From Microbacteriaceae bacterium VKM Ac-2854 (GTDB lineage Bacteria; Actinomycetota; Actinomycetes; Actinomycetales; Microbacteriaceae): a stretch of 64,000 nt of DNA. The notes below the pieces were generated by a model. It worked only from the letters and a program-made list of their open reading frames with translations. It did no database searches and was not told the origin of the DNA. This document shows, piece by piece, positions 24,187 through 31,477 of the stretch. The DNA is taken from NCBI GenBank assembly GCA_013205085.1, contig JABMLH010000003.1:372001-436000 (forward strand), in the 5' to 3' direction. The number at the start of each line of letters is the position of its first letter. The first letter of the stretch is position 1. A program made the position numbers and the translations under genes.

Positions 24187-24296
24187 TCCGATTCGTTCAC
24201 GTCGCCGCTCGGCCCGGAGTGATCCGGGTCGAGGGCGAGCGTGAGCGTGCCCACACCCCCGATTCCGTGACCACCGTGGATGAAAGAAACGTCGTT

Positions 24297-25535
24297 ATGA
24301 GCCCCAAGAAGATCGTCGTCACCGGTATCGGAGCCACTTCGCCGCTCGGCGGAACCGCTCGCGACTCCTGGAACGCGCTGCTCGCCGGAGAATCGGGCAT
24401 CACCCCGCTCGAGCAGGACTGGGTGGCCGAGCTCGAGCTGCCCGTCACCTTCGCTGGCCAGGCGCGCGTGCGCCCCGAGACGGTGCTGCCACGGCCGGAG
24501 TTCAAGCGGCTCGACCCCTCCAGCCAGTTCGCTCTGATCTCGGCGCGCGAGGCCTGGGCGGATGCGGGTTCGCCCGACGTCGACCCGCTGCGTGTCGGCG
24601 TGGACTACTCCACCGGCATCGGCGGCCTCTGGACCCTCGTGGATGCGTGGGAGACCCTGCGCACCAAGGGCCCGCGCCGGGTGCTGCCGATGACGATCCC
24701 GATGCTGATGCCCAACGCCGCCGCGGCCGCGATCAGCATGAACATCCCCTCCCGCGCCTACGCCCGCACCGATGTCTCCGCCTGCGCGTCGAGCACCGAG
24801 GCGATCGTGAACGCCTACGACCACCTGCAGCAGGGCCTCGCCGACGTGGTCATCGCCGGCGGCACCGAGGCGGTCATCCACCCGCTGCCCATCGCCTCCT
24901 TCGCCGCGATGCAGGCGCTCTCGAAGCGTAACGACGACCCGGCCACCGCCTCGCGTCCGTACGACACCTCCCGCGACGGCTTCGTGCTCGCCGAGGGAGC
25001 CGCGACGCTCGTGCTCGAGACCGAGGAGCACGCCCTCGCGCGCGGCGCCCGGATCTACGCCGAGCTCGCCGGCGGATCCGTGACCAGCGACTCGTACCAC
25101 ATCACCGCGCCGGACCCGGAGGGATCCGCGGCCGCCCGCGCGATGCTCGCCGCGATCGAGCAGGCCGGTGGCGTACCGAGCGACGTCGTTCACGTGAACG
25201 CGCACGCCACCAGCACGCCCGTCGGCGACATCGCCGAGTACAAGGCGCTGCTGCGTGTCTTCGGCGACCACCTGCCCAACATCGCCGTCTCCGCCACGAA
25301 GGCGGCGACCGGCCACCTGCTCGGCGGCACCGGCGCGCTCGAGGCGATCTTCACGATCCTCGCCCTGCACGAGCGCACCGCTCCCCCGACGATCAACCTG
25401 ACGGATCAGGACCCGGAGATCCCCCTCGACGTCGTCACCGCCCCGCGCGACTTGGGAGCCGGCCCGCTGCTGGCCATCTCGAACTCCTTCGGCTTCGGCG
25501 GCCACAACGCCGTCACGGCCTTCCGCTCCTACTAG
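24297..25535 (+). CDS. fabF: Beta-ketoacyl-ACP synthase II
   Basis: A 412-residue KAS II that elongates acyl-ACP. Active-site Cys in DVSACASSTEAI near residue 163, His in NAHATSTPVGD near residue 303, Lys and second His in TKAATGHLLGGTGALEAI near residues 335 to 345, and the terminal FGFGGHN. The ATG at 24297 starts the conserved MSPKKIVVTGIGATSPLG; the frame is open further upstream but without conserved sequence. The ribosome site is weak (GAAAGAAAC). Last gene of the cluster; a composite palindrome of family B follows 16 bp after the stop. Confidence 0.96.
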   Translation: MSPKKIVVTGIGATSPLGGTARDSWNALLAGESGITPLEQDWVAELELPVTFAGQARVRPETVLPRPEFKRLDPSSQFALISAREAWADAGSPDVDPLRVGVDYSTGIGGLWTLVDAWETLRTKGPRRVLPMTIPMLMPNAAAAAISMNIPSRAYARTDVSACASSTEAIVNAYDHLQQGLADVVIAGGTEAVIHPLPIASFAAMQALSKRNDDPATASRPYDTSRDGFVLAEGAATLVLETEEHALARGARIYAELAGGSVTSDSYHITAPDPEGSAAARAMLAAIEQAGGVPSDVVHVNAHATSTPVGDIAEYKALLRVFGDHLPNIAVSATKAATGHLLGGTGALEAIFTILALHERTAPPTINLTDQDPEIPLDVVTAPRDLGAGPLLAISNSFGFGGHNAVTAFRSY

Positions 25536-25551
25536 CCCTCGCCCGTCCGAC

Positions 25552-25621
25552 ATCTCGCGAAATTTCGCGAGATTCGATGACACGGACGAGGTGCGCTGCC
25601 GCGGCGGCGCACCTCGTCCGT
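25552..25621. repeat. Composite palindromic element, family B copy 2
   Basis: The 22-bp palindrome centred on GCGAAATTTCGC (25552-25573) followed by a hairpin with perfect 15-bp arms ACGGACGAGGTGCGC and complement (25582-25596, 25607-25621). It is the inverted counterpart of 16969-17037, again between two convergent gene ends (fabF and the DUF3145 gene). Confidence 0.85.
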
Positions 25622-25671
25622 ACCGTCGTATCTGGGTCCTGGTACCTGCGCCTGGGCAGCGCGCGACTGGC

Positions 25672-26175
25672 TCAGCCGACGCGGTGGAGGTACACCACCG
25701 GGGCGAAGTCGCCGCCGTAGCGGAACGGCTCGAGTTCGTCCTCCCAGGCCTGGCCGAGAGCGAGCCGCAGTTCGCGGTGCAGCGCGATCGCATCCGTACC
25801 CGCCGACTCGATGGCGTCCCGGATCCGGTTCTCCGGCACAACGGTGTTGCCCGCGCTGTCCGTCTGGGCGTAGAAGACGCCGAGATCGGGCGTGTGCATC
25901 CACCGGCCGCCGTCGACGCCGTGCGCCGGATCCTCGGTGACCTCGTAGCGCACGTGGTCCCAGCCTCGCAGCGCGGAGGCGAGCACGGCGCCGGTGCCGA
26001 TCGGGCCGTCCCAGACGAACTCGGCTCGCTGGCTGCCGCGCAGCACGGGCTGCTCGATCCACTCGAAGTTCACGGCGCGACCAAGAGCGCGACCCGCCGC
26101 CCACTCGAGGTGAGGGCAGAGCGCGCGGGGAGCGGAGTGCACAAAAAGCACACCCTGCGTCATTTGCGCCACCAT
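25672..26175 (-). CDS. DUF3145 family protein
   Basis: A 167-residue member of DUF3145, an actinobacterial family of unknown function that is regularly found beside the fab cluster. Recognisable stretches are TQGVLFVHSAPRALCPHLEWA, VNFEWIEQPVLRGSQRAEF, WDHVRYEVTEDPAHGVDGGRWMHTP and the C-terminal FAPVVYLHRVG. The ATG at 26175 is preceded by GGAG with 7 nt spacing; a start 36 bp upstream is possible but less supported. No signal or membrane segment. Convergent with fabF; the conserved neighbourhood hints at a lipid-linked role, which is inference only. Confidence 0.88.
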   Translation of the reverse strand: MVAQMTQGVLFVHSAPRALCPHLEWAAGRALGRAVNFEWIEQPVLRGSQRAEFVWDGPIGTGAVLASALRGWDHVRYEVTEDPAHGVDGGRWMHTPDLGVFYAQTDSAGNTVVPENRIRDAIESAGTDAIALHRELRLALGQAWEDELEPFRYGGDFAPVVYLHRVG

Positions 26176-26431
26176 GCTGTTACTCCATCCGTTCAGGTGC
26201 GTCTTCCCCAACGACCTGGACCTTGAGTGAACAAAATGATGCGTTTATCGAGTTGTGCGGCGGATCTGATCCACCGAGACCGATTATGCCGTCGCGTCCG
26301 GATGTCCACAACTCCGACACGACGGCGCGGCCGCCGTTCGCAGGCAAGCGCGTGTGGCCACGAAACCTCGAAGCTCGCGTGCTCTAGGGTCGATAGCGCC
26401 CGCCGCGCACCCGAACGTCCGAGGAGGAACC

Positions 26432-27007
26432 GTGTCGGTCCGAGACGGACTGTTGTCACTGCTGACGCTGGGACCCGCGTACGGCCTGCAACTGCACGGC
26501 GAGTTCCTCGATCGTGCCGCGCACCGGCATCGCTTGAACGTCGGTCAGGTGTACGCGACGCTGGATCGGCTGCGCGATCGCGAGTTGGTGGCGTCCGCGG
26601 GCTCGACGGAGGACGGCCTTCCGCTGTACCGCCTCACCGAGGCGGGTGCGGCCGCGGCTCACGCGTGGCTGAGCGGAGCCGGCTGCACCCCGGATGAGGA
26701 GTGGGACGACATCCTCGACCGCATCCTGATCGCGTCGAGCCTCGACGACGCCGACCTGCCGACGATCCTCGCCGCGTACGAGGCGGCGGGCGTCGCCGCA
26801 ACCGTCGACGATCATCCGCAGCGGCGACTCGCATCGATCGCCGAATCGGCCAGGCGATCGGCCCTGCGAACCGTGATCGAGGCCGCCCGAACCGAGCTCG
26901 CGGAGGCCGCATCGGGCTCTCTGGCCAGGGGTTTCGCGGGCGTCCGCCCCCGAAGAGGGCGCAGATCGGCCGCGGCGAAACCTGCGCATCCGGGTGAGGT
27001 CGCTTAG
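26432..27007 (+). CDS. PadR family transcriptional regulator
   Basis: A 191-residue PadR-type repressor. The winged helix is LLSLLTLGPAYGLQLHGEFLDRA ... LNVGQVYATLDRLRDRELV ... LYRLTEAG in residues 5 to 75, with a helical C-terminal dimerisation part and a basic tail (RPRRGRRSAAAKPAH). The GTG at 26432 has a strong ribosome site (GAGGAGGAACC). It is followed after 10 bp by a secreted wall-type protein gene whose -10 box overlaps the PadR stop codon, so the two may be separately transcribed. Ligand unknown. Confidence 0.88.
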   Translation: MSVRDGLLSLLTLGPAYGLQLHGEFLDRAAHRHRLNVGQVYATLDRLRDRELVASAGSTEDGLPLYRLTEAGAAAAHAWLSGAGCTPDEEWDDILDRILIASSLDDADLPTILAAYEAAGVAATVDDHPQRRLASIAESARRSALRTVIEAARTELAEAASGSLARGFAGVRPRRGRRSAAAKPAHPGEVA

Positions 27008-27017
27008 GGTGGAGCGC

Positions 27018-28262
27018 ATGACCGCCCCGCTCGACGTCGTCCGCCGGCGCCCCCGCGCCCGCCGCCTCGTCGCCGCGGGAGCCGGAATCGCCCTCCTGGC
27101 CGCCTGCGTGTTCCTGCCGCAGTCCGCTCAGGCCGCCTACGATCCGAGCGGCTACCCCTCATGGTCGGATGTGCAGAACGCCAAGGGCAACGAGGCGGCG
27201 ACCGCCGCCGAGGTCGACAAGATCAACGCGCTGCTCGACGGCCTTCGTGCTCAGGCGGCGCAGCTCGGCGACGAGGCGATCGCCCGAGCCGGTGAGGCGG
27301 ACGCCGCCGCTCAGGCTCTGGACGAGGCGACCCAGCGCGTGAGCGCCCTCGAGAGCCGAGCCGCCGCTGCGACCGCGGCCGCGGAATCCGCTCGCACCCA
27401 GGCCGGTCGACTCGCCGCTCAGCTGTACCGCAACGGCGGAACCGACGCCACGCTGAACCTCTTGGTCGGTGGGGCCCAGCAGTCGAGCCAGCTGCTCTAC
27501 AAGCTCGGCACCATGACCCAGCTCACGGCGCAATCCACCCGCCTGCAGGATGCGGCCACCGCGAAGGCGAATCTCGCTACGTCGCTCGGACAGCAGGCCG
27601 AGGAGGCGAAGACCGAGCGGGCGAGCCTCGCCGACGCCGCCGAAGCCGCGCTGGAAGCTGCGCAAGCCGCCGAAGCGGCCGCCGAGGCCCAGGTGGCCGA
27701 GCAGGAGTCGCGCAGCACCGAGCTGTACGCCCAGCTCGCGTCGCTGAAGAACACCACCGCGCAGGTCGAGCAGGAGTACGCCGACGGCCAGGCGGCGAAG
27801 GCCTCGTACGAGCAGCAGCAGCGTGACGCCGCGGCGGCAGCCCTGAAGAACCGCACCAACACCGAGAGCAGCAATGACCCGGACGGGCTCGACAGCTCGC
27901 AGGGCACCATCGACTCGCTCGGTCAGTACACCGGCGCGACCGGCGGCCTCTCCCCCGCCGAGGCCCAGGCCTACGCGGCCACCCAGATGCCCGCCTTCGG
28001 CTGGGGGCAAGACCAGATGAGCTGCCTCATTCCACTCTGGAACGGCGAGTCGAACTGGCGCTGGAACGCATTGAACAGCTCCAGTGGTGCCTACGGCATC
28101 CCGCAGTCGCTGCCCGCGAGCAAAATGGGCACGGTCGCCGCGGACTATCGCACGAACGCCGTCACCCAGGTGACCTGGGGTCTCTCCTACATCAAGAGCG
28201 CCTACGGCTCCCCGTGCACCGCCTGGTCCAAGTGGCAGTCGCGCTCGCCCCACTGGTACTGA
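27018..28262 (+). CDS. Secreted coiled-coil protein with lysozyme/transglycosylase-like C-terminus
   Basis: A 414-residue exported protein. A Sec signal peptide (RRLVAAGAGIALLAACVFLPQSAQAA) occupies about residues 15 to 40. Residues 55 to 270 form a long Ala/Glu/Gln coiled coil, as in the N-terminal regions of PcsB/RipC-type wall hydrolases. The C-terminal 90 residues, with WNGESNWRWNALNSSSGAYGIPQSLPASKM, resemble the goose-lysozyme/SLT-like domain of aggregation-promoting factors; the Glu of NGESNW would be catalytic. Probably remodels peptidoglycan outside the cell. TAGGGT (27005-27010) lies 7 nt from the ATG, so the transcript is likely leaderless. Confidence 0.85.
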   Translation: MTAPLDVVRRRPRARRLVAAGAGIALLAACVFLPQSAQAAYDPSGYPSWSDVQNAKGNEAATAAEVDKINALLDGLRAQAAQLGDEAIARAGEADAAAQALDEATQRVSALESRAAAATAAAESARTQAGRLAAQLYRNGGTDATLNLLVGGAQQSSQLLYKLGTMTQLTAQSTRLQDAATAKANLATSLGQQAEEAKTERASLADAAEAALEAAQAAEAAAEAQVAEQESRSTELYAQLASLKNTTAQVEQEYADGQAAKASYEQQQRDAAAAALKNRTNTESSNDPDGLDSSQGTIDSLGQYTGATGGLSPAEAQAYAATQMPAFGWGQDQMSCLIPLWNGESNWRWNALNSSSGAYGIPQSLPASKMGTVAADYRTNAVTQVTWGLSYIKSAYGSPCTAWSKWQSRSPHWY

Positions 28263-28270
28263 GTTTGTTC

Positions 28271-28518
28271 TGTCTTCTCTCCTCGTTCCTCGTCGAGAAG
28301 ACCGCGGGTGGCATCGCGGCGGTGACGGGACTAGAGAGCGTCTGACGTTCGCGTACGAAAAAGCGCTGGAACGCGCTTTTCCGGTTACGCTCGCTGTCCT
28401 CTCTCCTCGTTCCTCGTCGAGAAGACCGCGGGTGGCATCGCGGCGGTGACGGGACTAGAGAGCGTCTGACGTTCGCGTACGAAAAAGCGCTGGAACGCGC
28501 TTTTCCGGTTACGCTCGC
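28271..28518. repeat. Two tandem 124-bp repeats, each with a terminator-like hairpin
   Basis: 28271-28394 and 28395-28518 are nearly identical. Each contains AAAAGCGC-TGGAAC-GCGCTTTT (28359-28380 and 28483-28504), a symmetric hairpin with A and T tracts on its two sides that could terminate transcription from both directions. The array lies between the convergent wall-protein and polymerase genes. The following 28519-28633 has no gene; the phrase ATGGTCGCCTT occurs twice in it. Confidence 0.85.
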
Positions 28519-28633
28519 GCGAACATGGTCGCCTTCCCGAGACAGTGGCGTCCGCTTGCGTTCCTGAGGCAGGACGCTCGCGCAGAGATGGTCGCCTTTC
28601 TATCGACGGATGCGCCGATCGGCTCCGGGGTCC

Positions 28634-30358
28634 TCACTTCGCTTGATCGTAGGAGTCGACCACCGCGACCTGCACCGGGAAGTCGACCGCGCTCGCGCCG
28701 AACAGCGAACGGCACGCGGCCTCGGCGGCTGACGCGACCAGCTCGGCGACGCGGTCGGCGATCTCCTCCGGGGTGTGCACGATCACCTCGTCGTGCAGGA
28801 AGTAGACCAGGTGCGGCGCCTGCAGGAGCGGTGCGTCGGTCTCCGCGCGGAGCCGGGCCCGGAGTTCGGCCATCCAGCACAGAGCCCACTCGGCCGCCGT
28901 GCCCTGCACCACGAAGTTCCGCGTGAACCGCCCCCAGTCCCGCGCGCGGCTGCGGGCACGACGCTGCTGCTCCGCCGAGCCGTCGACCGTGTACGCATCA
29001 GCCTGTGCCGCCGACCACTCGGCCGACGGGAACGGTGAGCTGCGTCCGAGCCAGGTGGAGACGCGCTCCCCCTTCTCGCCCGCGCGAGCCGCCGCCTCGA
29101 CGAGCGCTACCGACCGCGGGTAGGCGCGCGCCAGACGCGGCATCAGCCGGCCGCTCTCGCCCGTGGTCGCTCCGTACATCGCCCCGAGCATCGCCACCTT
29201 GGCGTGCGCGCGGTCCTCCACAACGCCGCTGTCGACGATGCCCTGGTAGAGATCCCGCCCGCGGCCCGCGGCTGCCATCGAACGGTCATCCGCCATCGCC
29301 GCGAGGATCCGCGGCTCGAGTTGCGCCGCGTCCGCGACAACGAGCTTCCAGCCGGGGTCGGCGACCACGGCGGAGCGGATCTGCTTCGGCAGCTGCAACG
29401 CTCCTCCGCCCGACGTCGCCCAGCGGCCGGTCACCACACCACCGACGATGTAGTCGGGGCGGAACCGGCCCTCGCGCACCCAGGCGTCCAGCCAGGCCCA
29501 TCCGTTCGCGCTGAGCAACCGAGCGAGCTTCTTGTACTGCAGCAGCGGCTCGATCACCGGATGCTCGATCCGCTTGAGCTCCCACGAACTCGTCGACTCG
29601 ACCGCGACGCCGGCCCGACGCAGGACGCGGACGAGGGCGACCGGCGAATCGGGGTTGAGTTCGGGAGCAGCGAGTTCGCCGCGGATGCGCACGGCGAGCG
29701 CCTCGAGCCGTTCCGGCCTGCCGCCGAACACGGGGCGCGGCCCGAGCGCGGCGGTGAGGATGCGGTCGTGCACTTCAGCCCGCCACGGCAGACCGGCCGC
29801 CGCGATCTCGCGGGCCACCAACGCGCCGGCCGACTCCGCCGCCACGAGCAGACGCAATCGGCCGGGAGCGGCCGAGCCGCGCATCGCCTCCTCCTGGCGC
29901 GCCAGCTCGGTCTCGGCGTCGCCGGGTTCGATCTCGTCCGCGTCGACCCCGAACAGCGTGTCCGCGCCATCGGCGGCCGAACCCGGAGCATCCCAGCCGT
30001 CGACGGCGGCCGAGGCCAGGGCCGACTGCTCCGTCGCGACGGAGCGGCGGAGGATCGCCCGGGCGAGTCGCAGGTCGTGGCTGCGCGCCACCCGGATGCC
30101 CGCGGCCAGCAGCACGGGATACCAGCGCGTGGTGTCGTCCCATACCCAGCGGGGCTTCGCCCGTTCGTGCGCCCGGACCGCGTCGATCAGGGCGATCGGA
30201 TCCACGGACTCGATGCGTTCCGTCGTGGCGAGGTCGTCGCCGAGCAGCGTCAGACTCCAGGCCCCGACCGGGCTTCCGGCGAGTACGGCGAACACCGCTC
30301 CATTCTCGCGCGTCCGCGACGCGCACGCCGCGGCCGGCGCCTCAGCGATCGCCGGCAC
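28634..30358 (-). CDS. A-family DNA polymerase-like protein (bifunctional 3'-5' exonuclease/polymerase type)
   Basis: A 574-residue protein of the actinobacterial group annotated as bifunctional 3'-5' exonuclease/DNA polymerase, related to the Klenow part of Pol I. Polymerase motif A reads VVADAAQLEPRILA (catalytic Asp), motif B contains AKVAMLGAMYGATTGESG, and motif C is YFLHDEVIVH (catalytic His-Asp-Glu). The N-terminal 250 residues correspond to the exonuclease region but I see no intact DEDD set, so proofreading is doubtful. No 5' nuclease domain. The GTG start at 30358 overlaps the previous gene by 17 bp; a slightly later start cannot be excluded. Role in repair synthesis is inferred. 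Confidence 0.85.
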   Translation of the reverse strand: MPAIAEAPAAACASRTRENGAVFAVLAGSPVGAWSLTLLGDDLATTERIESVDPIALIDAVRAHERAKPRWVWDDTTRWYPVLLAAGIRVARSHDLRLARAILRRSVATEQSALASAAVDGWDAPGSAADGADTLFGVDADEIEPGDAETELARQEEAMRGSAAPGRLRLLVAAESAGALVAREIAAAGLPWRAEVHDRILTAALGPRPVFGGRPERLEALAVRIRGELAAPELNPDSPVALVRVLRRAGVAVESTSSWELKRIEHPVIEPLLQYKKLARLLSANGWAWLDAWVREGRFRPDYIVGGVVTGRWATSGGGALQLPKQIRSAVVADPGWKLVVADAAQLEPRILAAMADDRSMAAAGRGRDLYQGIVDSGVVEDRAHAKVAMLGAMYGATTGESGRLMPRLARAYPRSVALVEAAARAGEKGERVSTWLGRSSPFPSAEWSAAQADAYTVDGSAEQQRRARSRARDWGRFTRNFVVQGTAAEWALCWMAELRARLRAETDAPLLQAPHLVYFLHDEVIVHTPEEIADRVAELVASAAEAACRSLFGASAVDFPVQVAVVDSYDQAK

Positions 30359-30653
30359 TGCTCGGGTACCCCGGGAACGGCTTGTCCTGCGCGGTCGGCG
30401 GCTGATGCTCCCACAGCACCTTCGCGATCGCGTCGATGTCGTGGGCGTAGCCGACCAGCCGGCGTTCGCTCGGCGTCGCCGACCAGGTCACGGCTCGGAA
30501 CCAGGTGACGCGGAACGGGCCGGTCTCGATCCGCCGGATCACGCCGATGCGTCCGCTGCGCACCGCGTCGAGCATCACCCATTCGTCGGGACCGCTGGAG
30601 CGCAGCATCTGCAACGGACTCCACTCCGACCCGCTCGGTGTCGCCTGCGCCAT
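30342..30653 (-). CDS. Hypothetical 103-aa protein upstream of the polymerase gene
   Basis: A 103-residue protein of unknown family. It begins MAQATPSGSEWSPLQMLRSSGPDEWVM and continues with short strands (RIGVIRRIETGPFRVTWFRAVTW), ending in KPFPGYPSSAGDR. The ATG at 30653 has a ribosome site (GGAGGGAGCC). It overlaps the polymerase-like gene by 17 bp and so forms an operon with it, which suggests an accessory role. No motif visible. Confidence 0.7.
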   Translation of the reverse strand: MAQATPSGSEWSPLQMLRSSGPDEWVMLDAVRSGRIGVIRRIETGPFRVTWFRAVTWSATPSERRLVGYAHDIDAIAKVLWEHQPPTAQDKPFPGYPSSAGDR

Positions 30654-30801
30654 TCGGCTCCCTCCGTTTCCGTTCTCGGACCCGCCGTGGCGATGTCGTT
30701 CGTCAGGGCGTATGCTCTGATCATATAGAACGGGTATTCGAAGGTCGAATCGTGTTTCGGTCCAGCTCTCGAACACTCGGATGGGATTCGAGCGGTACGC
30801 C

Positions 30802-30877
30802 GGGCTCACGCAGTCGGGCCGGGCTCACGCAGTCGGGCCGGGCTCACGCAGTCGGGCCGGGCTCACGCAGTCGGGCA
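30802..30877. repeat. Four tandem 19-bp repeats in the leader of the DUF6504-like gene
   Basis: GGGCTCACGCAGTCGGGCC repeats four times without spacer (30802, 30821, 30840, 30859; last base of the last copy differs), ending 19 bp before the start codon at 30896. It would lie in the 5' untranslated region. Confidence 0.85.
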
Positions 30878-30895
30878 GGGTCGAGGAGGAACGGG

Positions 30896-31186
30896 ATGGC
30901 GATGATCAGCGAGGCGGTCGCGGTGAGCACCGACGACGACGGCATCCCGTTGTCACTGCTCTGGCGCGGCGCGCGCTATCGGGTGACCGATCATCCGACC
31001 GTGTGGACGCGCACGAGCGACTGGTGGCGTCCGCTGCGCGGCTTCGACCTCGGCTACGGGCAGACGCCGGTGAGCATCGGCGGTTGGCGCTTCCAGGCGA
31101 CCGCCACGGAATCGGGCGATGCGCTGGTGTTCGACGTGATCGCGGCGACCGACGAGAACTGGCGGGTGGTGTGCGTCTACGACTGA
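30896..31186 (+). CDS. Small DUF6504-like protein
   Basis: A 96-residue soluble protein. The pattern PLSLLWRGARYRVTDHPTVWTRTSDWW ... GGWRFQATATES ... ENWRVVCVYD resembles the DUF6504 family, small proteins often located near SOS polymerase genes in Actinobacteria; here it is divergent from an A-family polymerase operon. The match is from memory. The ATG at 30896 has a very good ribosome site (GAGGAGGAACGGG). The region upstream contains tandem repeats and a TTCGA-AGG-TCGAA dyad (30737-30749). Confidence 0.6.
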   Translation: MAMISEAVAVSTDDDGIPLSLLWRGARYRVTDHPTVWTRTSDWWRPLRGFDLGYGQTPVSIGGWRFQATATESGDALVFDVIAATDENWRVVCVYD

Positions 31187-31229
31187 TGAGCCGGGCGCCG
31201 AGGGCGCACCGGCTGCTCGAGCGGCGCCG

Positions 31230-31337
31230 TTACTTCTCGGACCACGGGGCCTTGGTCATCGCGATGACGGCGACGGTGCCGGAGACGCCGCCGACTGCGG
31301 CGATACCGAGGATGACGAGCCAGAGAACGAGTTCCAT
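31230..31337 (-). CDS. 35-residue single-TM protein
   Basis: MELVLWLVILGIAAVGGVSG followed by TVAVIAMTKAPWSEK: one transmembrane helix and a short polar tail. Its reality is supported by TACACT (31344-31349) six bases before the ATG, giving a leaderless transcript, and by the lack of any larger gene in this 290-bp gap. Small membrane proteins of this kind are easily missed. Function unknown. Confidence 0.55.
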   Translation of the reverse strand: MELVLWLVILGIAAVGGVSGTVAVIAMTKAPWSEK

Positions 31338-31477
31338 GCGGCAAGTGTACCGACCGCCCGGGGCGCGCCCGGCACTGAAAGCTCGGCTATGGAATAGCCT
31401 GCGATGCGGTGCACTTGCATCCGAGGAGGGCGACGACGCCCGCCGAGCCCCGCCCGCCTCCTCCGATCGGTCTCCCC

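Noticed and set aside
30737-30749. Possible LexA/SOS box near the DUF6504-like and polymerase genes
   Set aside because: TTCGA-AGG-TCGAA does not match the actinobacterial TCGAAC-N4-GTTCGA consensus.
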